Source: Prillingera fragicola (taxonomy: Eukaryota > Basidiomycota > Tremellomycetes > Trichosporonales > Trichosporonaceae). Taken from it: a DNA stretch of 64,000 bases. This document shows, piece after piece, positions 55,930 through 64,000 of the stretch (positions are counted from its first letter, which is position 1; each line of letters starts with the position of its first letter). Below the pieces are notes generated by a model, which saw nothing but the letters and a program-made list of their open reading frames with translations, ran no database searches and was not told the DNA's origin. The stretch spans positions 496,001 to 560,000 of the forward strand of contig BEDY01000003.1 in NCBI GenBank assembly GCA_002335605.1, given 5' to 3'. Both the position numbers and the translations under genes were made by a program.

Positions 55930-56853
55930 CTACTGATAGACACCAACACGTCCGGCAAGAAGGGTGTCCGGCCATGCTCGAGCAGTGTCCTCGGGGGACG
56001 CGACGGCGCCTGAGCTGGCGTTCCATCCCCACCGCATCTCCACTTCGTCCCACACCTCAACGAGGCGCACCTTTCCAAAGCCAAGTTGCTCAAAGAGTCG
56101 CAGTGATGATGAATTCTGTGCACCAATGCGCGCGATGAAATTTGTTGCCGGAATGGCGCGAGCGCTGTGTACGACGTAGGTCAAGCTCGAGCGTCAGCAC
56201 AACCAACCCCTGCAACCACATACAATAGCCGAAGAGCCTCGGCAGCCATGCCCCGCCCACGATATGCTGTCTCTATGACACGATGAGCCGTGGAACGAGT
56301 AACCTGCTCTTACCAGCTAGCATTATCTCGCATTCAGCATCCTCCTGGCCCTCTGGGATGAAAAGGTTGACGTCGCCAATCATGGGGCAACGGGCAACAT
56401 CTTCACTGGTGAGGAGTCGATGGCTGTCTACGGGTATATCCTCGGGGCGAGCGAGAATAATAAACGTCAACTCTGGGGGTTAGATAGATGACTGTGGCTG
56501 CTGGACGCACTATCGTCGTCCTCCTGCCATTTGCCTGAGAGACATTGAGTGCTTATACCCAGTTGTTGGCTTACGTTGCATGTCTAACTCCTCTTCGAAA
56601 GTCAGCGGTTCAGAAGCAGTCGTTTCCAAAAGTTCCGGCGACTTCATCCACTGATGATAGGTCTGTGAGAGTTTAAGCATAGCACCAAGTGCGGCGTAAG
56701 CCAAGGACCAAGGGCGGTGAGCGGGAAGCCTACCTCGACATGCTCGCGTCTGTCCGTGGTCAGGATTTCCTCGGGTCAGAAATTTGAAACGGACCTGTAT
56801 GGGACCAAGATGACCTTGTCACCACAGATGATTGTATGCTCGTTCATGCGCAT
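55930..56853 (-). CDS. GNAT acetyltransferase, NAT9 family
   Basis: Five or six exons. The start at 56853 gives MRMNEHTIICGDKVILVPYR. Splicing with a short exon (ACGCGAGCATGTCGAG) joins REHVETYHQWMKSPELLETT, ASEPLTFEEELDMQ, DDDKLTFIILARPEDIPVDS, PMIGDVNLFIPEGQEDAECE and IMLA. Then a GNAT core follows with an acetyl-CoA-binding RGRGMAAEAL and ARIGAQNSSSLRLFEQLGF, GKVRLVEVWDEVEMRW. The pattern (N-terminal VPYRxEHVxxYHxWM, TASEPLTxEEExxMQ) is the NAT9/ARD-related family hallmark. NAT9 proteins acetylate protein N-termini or microtubule-associated targets in animals; the fungal substrate is not known. The start has a second Met two codons later (MNEHT), which gives the usual family N-terminus. 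Confidence 0.82.
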
Positions 56854-57167
56854 CCTTTGGACGAGTCTGCTGTATGATTGTGAACTGGGGTTTGTTATTG
56901 TTGTTGCATTGACCGATGAACGACACGCAGCCGGAGAATAGCGGTAATACGTCATGTGGCTGTGCCTGAATACCGTGGCCGCGCGTCCTGTCCCTCCACC
57001 AAGTCATCATCGATTCCTCACACACATCGACGCTCTCGTGTTCACTTTTGGTTTGACATCCTCCAGTCTCTTTGCCGTTTACTAGAGCAGTTTTTACATT
57101 TGGGCGCCACTCTTTGACACCTTAACTTTCGTTTCTCAACCAAGCAAGCCGCTGCGTCAACCCCATC
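56854..57167. promoter_or_regulatory. Divergent promoter, NAT9 and proteasome alpha7
   Basis: This 314 bp stretch lies between divergent starts. I see no GGTGGCAAA proteasome box. The right side is CT-rich, fitting the alpha7 leader. Confidence 0.45.
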
Positions 57168-58075
57168 ATGTCTTCCATCGGCACTGGTTACGACCTGTCG
57201 GTGTCGACCTATTCGCCTGATGGCCGTCTGTTCCAGGTCGAGTACGCTGGAAAGGCCGTCGAGGCGGCGGGGTACGTTGATATTCACGCATGTTATAGCC
57301 TGGCTAACCTGACTCAGAGTCGCCATTGGGTTTCGCTGCAAGGATGGTGTAGTGCTGGGTGTTGAGCGTCTTCTCCACTCCAAGCTTCTCGTCAAGGGGG
57401 CCAACCGCAGGATACAGTCTGTCGACGAGCACATCGGCGTCGCAACAGCGGGTCTTCTTGCCGATGGCAAGCACCTGGGCAGCCGACTTAGGGACGAGGC
57501 GTCCAACTTCCGTGACACCTACAACGCTCCCGTGACAGTGCAGGTGCGTAAACGATCCCCAAGGGATTGCGCTGAGCATACTAACCTGCCCAGATTGTTT
57601 CGGACCGTTTGTCGGGTTATGTTCAGGCGTACACGTGTTACGGATCTGTGCGACCTTTTGGCGTCTCCAGCCTGGTTGCTGGAGTGGACAAGACGGGTCC
57701 TCGACTGTTTTGCATTGAGCCATCTGGAGTCTACTACGGCTACCGGGCGTGTGCTGTGGGCAAGGGCAAGGCGCTTGCCAAGACTGAATTGGAGAAGCTG
57801 GTGGCCAAGGAAGAAGGAGAAGGCGGTGTGGCTCTTACCTGCCGCGAGGCGGTAATTGAGCTTGCTCGAATGTGAGTGCCATCGTTCAACAAAGCGGCTG
57901 ACATCTCAGCGTCTACCTCGTGCATGATGACAACAAGGACAAGGAGTTTGAGCTTGAGATGACCTGGGTGTGCCCCGAGACTGGTGGCAAGCACAAGGCT
58001 GTGCCAGCTGATCTCCTCGCTGATGCGGAGGCCAAGGCCAAGGCCGCCCTGGAGGAGGGTATGGAAGAGGACTGA
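57168..58075 (+). CDS. PRE10: 20S proteasome subunit alpha7 (Pre10/PSMA3)
   Basis: Four exons. The N-terminus is the alpha-subunit signature [20 protein letters not shown], then [20 protein letters not shown]. Further conserved blocks are [78 protein letters not shown] and [20 protein letters not shown]. It ends with an acidic tail ([15 protein letters not shown]). The GTGYDLS start and the VHDxxKDKxFELE segment separate alpha7 from the other alpha subunits. It forms part of the outer ring that gates the 20S proteasome; alpha subunits are not proteolytic. The gene converges with SPT3 with only 55 bp between stops. Confidence 0.94.
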
Positions 58076-58130
58076 AGATTGTACACGACAGGCATGCATG
58101 TTCATACAACAGAAAGACAAGGGTTTACAG

Positions 58131-59729
58131 TTAGACGAGTGCTACGCGGCCACGACTCATGCCACCCCGCCAGTTGCGCATGCCACCCACTCGGTTCGAG
58201 TTTTGTTTGCGCTGGATTTGAGCAAACGCCTCCAGGACGTGCGTTGGGAGCAGAGGCTGCCGCGCGCTGGGTGGAGGTGCGAATAGGGATCTGGGCTGGG
58301 ACGCTTGTGGGAAACGGCGGCTTCCATCTCCAGAAGGCGAAGCTGCAGCGTCATCAACTGGCGATGCCCCCTCCAGGCGGGGACGTTTTGACGGAGAGCC
58401 ATCTGTAATAGTCGCCTTCCGTTTGACCGGAGAGGCATTTGCCGGTCCCCAGGCCGTCGTCGTGGGAGCCGACTTTTCCAGCTGCTCACGAACTTCAAGA
58501 GCCGTCACACAGAGCGAGCGAACCATCTCGAATGCCAGGAAGCCCAGAATGTCGACTATGTCGTCATTCGGCCGGACGTCCAAATAGGCGCCAAAGTTGA
58601 TGAAGTCTCGGAAGCGCCGTGCTGCATGTCAGCAAGGCAATGGGCATTTTACTCACCCTTCCTGTATGTAAAAGACGCCTGGCGACAATCAGAGTAGTGA
58701 ACATATTCGTCCTTTGTCATCTTCTTGGTGATTTCATCCGCGTCCTGACGGTCAGCGTCGGCAAGGTCCTCTGAGAATGGACGTACCCTCAAGCGCTGCA
58801 TACTATCCTGGTGGGCCTGCAGCTCGTCTTCATCCTCATCATCTTCGTCTTCTGCGCGGTTTTGCTGAGATGGCAGCGAGCGAAGGAAGTCGGAGAATGG
58901 AGTGAGAACCTCCCATGAAAGCTTGGCAATGGGCTTTCGTCCTTTGATAGCGCTCTTGTCTGTGCAACGTTAGATTTGAAAGCCCAAAATCCCTCACCTG
59001 CTTCATCCACATCCATATCACCTCCTCCCTCGTCGTCCTGCTGGGTCTTCTTTCGCACATCCTTCCAGCTGAGGTAGGTGCGCAAACGGTTGACTTTGCC
59101 GCGATCATCGCGGATGAGAAAGATCAGGTCCTCTGCTGAGAGAAATCGAGAGGAGCGGAGATGGGTAAGATGCCGAGCACGAGTTACCTGCATACTAGTT
59201 AGAATTGGCGACCCGGGGCAACCTACAATTTCAATAATCTGACCGCGCACAATGTCCTCTACTAGTCGCACTGTTTCTGGTAGGGGATCTTGCACCTCTC
59301 CGAACACGAACATCTTTGCTATGTCAGCATTGCTTTATCTTCTGGCGCTCCAATACGTACCATCTGAGAGATCTCGTTCGTGTACTTGTGATCCTGTTTA
59401 CCAGCGACATCCAAGCCAGCCAGCCCCGTCGACAATCCCCCCTTCTTCTTCTTGGAAGCTTTGGTCTTCTTGGAACTTTGCTGGCCAAGAATCTCTTCAT
59501 CATCGTCGTCTCCCTCTGCATCGCCGTCCTCGTCCGGTTCAGGAGATGGGGATGCAGATGCACGTCCCGAGTCTGTGGCGCGAACGCCTCCAGCGGATGG
59601 CATTGTCGACGAGGATGCCATCGGGCCAGAAGGAGCTGGCGAGTTGGATGTAGATGCTGACTGAGCCATCGTCGGCAAAGCGAGAGAAATTTGTCGTTTG
59701 GCCGCTGTAGGGAGAGCTAGCGAAGACAT
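58131..59729 (-). CDS. SPT3: SAGA subunit Spt3 (double histone-fold protein)
   Basis: About seven exons. The start taken is MSSLALPTAAKRQISLALPT at 59729; in-frame Met also lie at 59783 and 59668. After a disordered acidic/Lys-rich leader comes the first histone fold (HKYTNEISQMMFVFGEVQDP, LPETVRLVEDIVRGQIIEI, VTRARHLTHLRSSRFLSAED, LIFLIRDDRGKVNRLRTYLS). A second fold follows (DEYVHYSDCRQASFTYRKAR, RFRDFINFGAYLDVRPNDDI, VDILGFLAFEMVRSLCVTAL). The C-tail is Pro/Ser-rich with a basic end (NRVGGMRNWRGGMSRGRVAL). Spt3 is the TBP-binding arm of the SAGA coactivator. The long leader, not seen in yeast Spt3, contains an acidic stretch (PEPDEDGDAEGDDDDEE). Confidence 0.9.
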
Positions 59730-59922
59730 GGTATAATGATGTGGATGGACAACATTCAACATGGATGATGGAGATGGAGGCAATAACTCGCGACGGTTAA
59801 ATACAGTTTAGCCGGTCCGTTGGCGTCCAGACTCTGAATGATGTCTATGAAGCGTCTGCTGTTACATGCAATGCACAATACATATGACCAACACAGTGAC
59901 TATGAAATAAATATAACAATGG

Positions 59923-61903
59923 CTATCTCGTTGAAGCACTCCATTCTCCAACGACTCCCTCCACACCCTCACGCAACTGCCGTGATACCTTGACGTTGGA
60001 ATGCCAAATACGGGTGCTGCAATCATCCGAAGATGCCGCAAGCTAAAGAAGTCAGCCCTATTCCCACGCCTTTCCTTACCATATCTTTGGCCCAGTCGAC
60101 GGCAATGACCTCTGGCGAGTGGGTACCATAGGTGGGGATCGGCAAACTGGACGCCTCGACACACGAAGGCGAATTGATGGATCGACGAGTGTCCCACATC
60201 ATGATGCCGGCGTGACTGGAGCCGCAGGCAAGATGATTTCCATCAGGAGACAGTGCCATGCGTATGTAGAACGAGCGAGTCAGGAGATCTGGGTGAACGA
60301 AACGTTGAGGGACAATGGCTTCCTCGGGCACCATGCTGCCTTGCTTGACCGCCGATGGTCGGAGCACATGAATTTGAGAATCACCGCACAGAGCGTAAAG
60401 GTCGCCAGTGCCCGGCTGTTCGCAGAGGGCATTGACAGACCGAGCACGACGGGAAGGGTTGGTACCCCATACGGTAGGGTCTGGCAGCGAACCATATGCA
60501 GACGACTTCGGACGCAAGGAAGACGTGGCTTCCGGGCAGCGAATATCCCACAGCTTTACGACGCTAGCGTTGTCAGTGCACAGCTTCACGGCCATATTGC
60601 TTACCCATCAAATGATCCACCCGAGGCCAGTACGCCGGGCATGGACTGAAGAGCTACGAGGCTTGTGATGGTGCGCGACACTGACCGCTGCAGGGTTAGT
60701 TTTCTTCGGCTGGGGTGACTCACGGGATCGCTGTGTCCTCGGCGGCTGGATACAGCGTTGTGTGGTTGCCGTAGTACCAACACGGGGCTGACATGTTGCT
60801 CATCGGCAGTCGAGGGGCCTGATCGGGTACGCGACGACCGACGCCTGGACACTGGCTCGTCGCTGCGCTGGTAGCCTTGGCAGCGAAGGTCGTAAACGTT
60901 GATGTTACCGTCCCGTCCCCCAGAGGCGACGACATTGGATGAAGAGTCCATGAACGCAACAGACTTGATCGTAGACGTGTGTCCTTGAAGAGTAGCAAGG
61001 AGTTTGGGACTCTCCGAAGAGAGGTCGTGCAAGCGAAGGGTTTGATCCGCTGAGGCGGAAAGCTACGACGGTTAGTAAATTGAGCATACCCAGACGTACC
61101 AAGCGGGTGTCACTGTGCGTCCACTTGAGGTCGAAAACGCCATTCTCATGCGCCCTCCACCAAAAGTCGCTACCAGCCTCTCCGGACGCTGGTTGATCAA
61201 CATCAATCACGCGCACCACTCCCTCTTCCCCTCCAATTGCCAGAAGTCGCCTCTCCCCGCCTTGACGCGCTTCATCGGCCGTGTATAGCTTTGCGCGATC
61301 GTTGAAAGCTACCACGAGAGCAGGATCAAAATCGCGATCGTGTCCTGCTGGGCTTTGGATTGACGAAAGGAGAATAGTGGAGGGAGGAAGCGACGGGTCG
61401 GGCCTGATGCGAGTTACGAGTGTCGATAAGAATGATCCGTGCCTGCCACCACTTCGAGGAAGACCAGAGAGCTGTCCAAGACGTCTCCGAGGGCGCCGCC
61501 ACACATTTGGCTCAGAGGTAAGGGCTGGAGCTGGCGCTTTGGGCTGCTTGCCGCTACAGATAGGGCGTACAAGGCGAGTAGGAGCGAAGAAGTCGGGTAT
61601 GCTGGTTGACGACCTGATCGTCGATGGACGACAGGAATCCGGCGCGTCTTCTTCGGAATACACGCGCTGGCGCTTGCTGCCGTCCTTTCTTGTTTCCAAT
61701 CCATGCGATGCAGATGAGGAGCTCTTTGGCGAACGCGCAAAGCCACTCTCGTTGCTGTGGGCTCCAGTCGTGTCCGAGCTGCCGCGCGTTGCTGGGTGGC
61801 GCTTGCCCAGAAAGATGGGGTAGAGTCGACGAGAAAGGGAGGAATCCTCGCCCGACGGCACATTCGTGGACATGTCCGCGAGCGGATTCCGACCGTCCAA
61901 CAT
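59923..61903 (-). CDS. CDT2: WD40 substrate receptor Cdt2 (CRL4 E3 ligase)
   Basis: About four exons starting at 61903 (MLDGRNPLADMSTNVPSGED). A disordered N-terminus of about 130 residues contains TSIPDFFAP, a PIP-box-like motif. The WD40 propeller follows: LSSIQSPAGHDRDFDPALVV, VRVIDVDQPA and FWWRAHENGVFDLKWTHSDT, then ADQTLRLHDLSSESPKLLAT and TIKSVAFMDSSSNVVASGGR with DGNINVYDLR. It ends with FDGLVKLWDIRCPEATSSLR, then HPDLLTRSFYIRMALSPDGN and ACGSSHAGIMMWDTRRSIN, and closes SSDDCSTRIWHSNVK. This order with a two-Arg WDTRR repeat fits Cdt2. Cdt2 recruits PCNA-bound Cdt1 and other PIP-degron proteins to Cul4-Ddb1 for degradation in S phase and after damage. The transcript start has an MCB box nearby. 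Confidence 0.85.
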
Positions 61904-62009
61904 GGTGGCAGAAGCACACAGGGGACAGAGACAGCTTCGAGTAATGAAGATGATACTGAAAGCACATCAGAACCAGACGCGACTTTCCTAACCTCCACCT
62001 CGCGATGCC

Positions 62010-62015
62010 ACGCGT
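62010..62015. promoter_or_regulatory. MCB element (ACGCGT) upstream of CDT2
   Basis: A perfect MluI cell-cycle box lies about 107 bp before the CDT2 ATG at 61903, within a CG-rich stretch (GCGATGCCACGCGTCGCG). MBF-type factors bind ACGCGT at genes expressed at G1/S; fission-yeast cdt2 is a known MBF target. A single box can occur by chance, so the role here is inferred. Confidence 0.5.
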
Positions 62016-62137
62016 CGCGTCATTCAATTTACATTTGCTTCCGCTGTCATTTGTTTTCCTTTTCTGGCCATTCTTCCAATGGAACTGACGAGATTTGACG
62101 AATAATGTAGGATGACTCTATATGCATGCATAGTGCA

Positions 62138-64000
62138 CTACTCCTTGTCGACCTCACCATTATCCTCGCCATTACCTTTGTGAGCCTGGTCCTCGTTGCC
62201 GGCGGTCAAACCGATTTGTGCCCATGTGGCAGTCTCTTGGCGAGTAATCTCACGGAGAGCCATGGTGGCGTACGATGCAGTGCCAAGCGTCCAAGAGATG
62301 CAAAGCGCCTCAAACTTGCCAGCAGGGTCGTCAAGCACAGGCTCGTTAAGACCCAAAAGCTTGTCCTCGTCAGATTGAGCCAGGGGCAGGTCGGGATCGG
62401 TGTACCGAATGTGCTCCCAGGAGACATTCTTTGGCATTTGCACAATCTTGCGGTATGATCCCGGAAGTGAGTATTCGCTGCTAAATCAGACTCGGCTCAT
62501 TCAGAACAAGACTCACCGCTGATCGCGACGCATGCGCGTAGGGTCGAGACCGTCTGCTGCAAGGACACTTTCGTACAACTTGCCGATGGCTCCACCTGGA
62601 TAGTCGACATGCCACCCGGGAAGCGGCAGAACCACATCAGTCAACGCATAGTTTGAAGCATCGGCTTCAGTGAGTTGCTTGACCTCCCGCGATGCAGAAG
62701 TTTCCTTCAAGTCTTGGCCGTCAGTACCGCCAACCAGGGTATTGTTGGCTTACCATCATCAGGCGAAGATTCCGCAAAGACTAGGTCACCAGCAATAGCC
62801 GACGTATTGCACATCTTTATGCGCTCAGACGTCACAACATTCCAGATGTAGCTCTGGTACGCGTGAACGTACATGGTGCGAAGATTGCGGGGAATCTAAT
62901 GTCAGCTTGTGTCGAGTTTGAGTCAACGTACACTACCCAGAGCTCCCAGCTTGTCTTCAGGCCTGTTGCCCTTCTTCCAGTGCTCCCAGATTGACCGCTC
63001 CGCGACCGAGCGACGGGGCATGAGCTCTAGCGCTTTGTTAAAGTCCTTGTCCTCCAGCCAGGCTAGCCTTGCCTTGACACAGTCTGGATGCTCTCCTTCG
63101 CGCAGAGAGAGAATCGAGTCGAGTGCCTTGGCCCACTGCTGCTGCAGAATCAGGAGCCCCGTTACGTGGGTGGGGACAGTGGATGTTCCAAAACGCTGCA
63201 TTCCTAAAGATTAGTACCCATTCCCATCGGTGGCAGACGCACCAAAAAAGTTGATAAAGCCTCGGTCGCGGATCGTCGCCATGGCGGCGTCAACAGCGTC
63301 GCGTCCAGCAGAGTGCACATTCCTGCAAGTCAACCCAGGGCACCCGCTGTATTACTTACCTGAGCGTAATGGTAAAGTGGTTTCCCTTGAGCATTCCGAG
63401 GTCCAGCTGCTGATGAGAATAGGCCAGGTCACCAATACGTGTTCCACGTTCTCCACGTTCCTCGACAGCGCTCTCCTCTGTCCTTCGTCCGACTTTAATG
63501 CCATTGGCAGCCTTCCACACGGATTGCAGAGTCATGCCGTTGCGCTTCAGGCAAACGCGCTGCACAGTAATGGCGCGCTTGTCCTTGGTTCCGCACACGG
63601 ACAAGTCCCTGATGTGGCAGCCTATCATGCGACTGATATGGCCGAGGCAGTCCTGTGTCTCGCGATTCGTTTTGTGTAGGGTGAAATGGATGTATGGCGG
63701 CTGTCTGGGACCACGGGCTGCTGTCAGTGTCGCACCAGACTTGAAAGTACCTTTGCGCTGCTGGGGACCGCCCTTACCAGACCAGGTGATCACGAGGTGC
63801 TGGCCCGCATCATCTTCGCGGGCAGCCGTGTCAAAGATACCCTTGAACAGCTCGCGAATGATCTGGTGGGCGGCGGCTCGCTCCTCCTTGCTAGCAATGA
63901 CCTGGTTGTTAGTACATGGGTCAATCATTCAAGTGCTCACCTGCGTCAAGACCTCGCGGGTGTCCACAGGCCGACTGTCGCCTCGCTGGCCTCCACGACC
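62138..64000 (-). CDS. PUS7: tRNA/mRNA pseudouridine synthase Pus7 (TruD family), 5' partial
   Basis: The gene enters from the right edge; its N-terminal exons are outside the window. Visible blocks are GQHLVITWSGKGGPQQRKGT (partial), PPYIHFTLHKTNRETQDCLG, HISRMIGCHIRDLSVCGTKD and KRAITVQRVCLKRNG. The Asp of GTKDKR is the catalytic residue. Then come RGFINFFGMQRFGTSTVPTH and VTGLLILQQQWAKALDSILS, an inserted helical domain, and the late TruD segments NIPRNLRTMYVHAYQSYIWN and GGAIGKLYESVLAADGL. It ends in an acidic tail (GNGEDNGEVDKE). Pus7 modifies U35 in tRNA-Tyr, U2 snRNA and many mRNAs. The stop is at 62138. Introns are short GT-AG. It lies 234 bp downstream of CDT2 in tandem orientation. 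Confidence 0.88.

Noticed and set aside
1..64000. tRNA, rRNA, CRISPR arrays and transposons
   Set aside because: I looked by eye for tRNA B-box-like sequences, direct-repeat arrays, terminal repeats and transposase or reverse-transcriptase motifs and found none that hold up; a tRNAscan or repeat search would be decisive.

Overview
The window is nuclear DNA from a basidiomycete fungus, most likely a Tremellomycete yeast and plausibly from the Trichosporonales (inference). Genes are dense, GC-rich and broken by many introns of 35-60 bp with GTGAGT/GTAAGT donors, CTGAC/CTAAC branch points and CAG/TAG acceptors. The gene set is conserved fungal housekeeping. There are no rRNA or tRNA genes, no CRISPR arrays and no intact mobile elements that I can recognise. 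I recognise 32 protein genes, one cut by each window edge; most are spliced, so their products had to be read across introns.

0-17 kb: the end of a GLO3-type ArfGAP; a GPI-anchored chitin deacetylase after a 1.3 kb non-coding stretch; a small coiled-coil protein; a TMEM14 membrane protein with a 5-nt microexon; an RNF10/Mag2-type RING protein; a mitochondrial DEAD-like (DEPD) helicase; a DUF1275 membrane protein; two glutathione S-transferases in a head-to-head inverted pair; and a mitochondrial ClpX (Mcx1).

17-34 kb: an RPD3 class I histone deacetylase with an acidic insertion; an Amo1/NUP42-type FG nucleoporin; an MFS sugar porter with a long upstream non-coding region; a disordered protein; a REEP/TB2 membrane protein with a basic tail; an Scd6/LSM14 RNA-granule protein; a dolichyl-diphosphatase; and the checkpoint clamp subunit HUS1.

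34-50 kb: a synaptobrevin whose start codon is split by an intron; the GRR1 F-box/LRR protein; a NEO1-type P4-ATPase; then two adjacent reserve-carbohydrate genes on the same strand, TPS1 (trehalose-6-phosphate synthase) and glycogenin. A perfect CRE (TGACGTCA) lies upstream of TPS1. Next come a protein made of one voltage-sensor-like domain, and CTNNBL1.

50-64 kb: a ZW10/DSL1 tethering subunit; a 2.2 kb AT-rich gene-free island with GATCGATC palindromes; a NAT9-type acetyltransferase; proteasome subunit alpha7; SAGA subunit SPT3; CDT2 with an MCB box in its promoter; and PUS7, cut by the right edge. Many neighbours are divergent pairs sharing 150-750 bp promoters, or convergent pairs with 40-180 bp between stops. 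Themes shared between genes are membrane traffic (GLO3, SNC, NEO1, ZW10), genome maintenance (HUS1, CDT2, RPD3, SPT3) and storage sugar. These are general eukaryotic functions and not one cluster. No clear new multi-gene system is visible. The best candidates for novelty are the voltage-sensor-only protein, the insertions in RPD3 and TPS1, the CDT2 PIP-like motif, and the extreme splicing cases.
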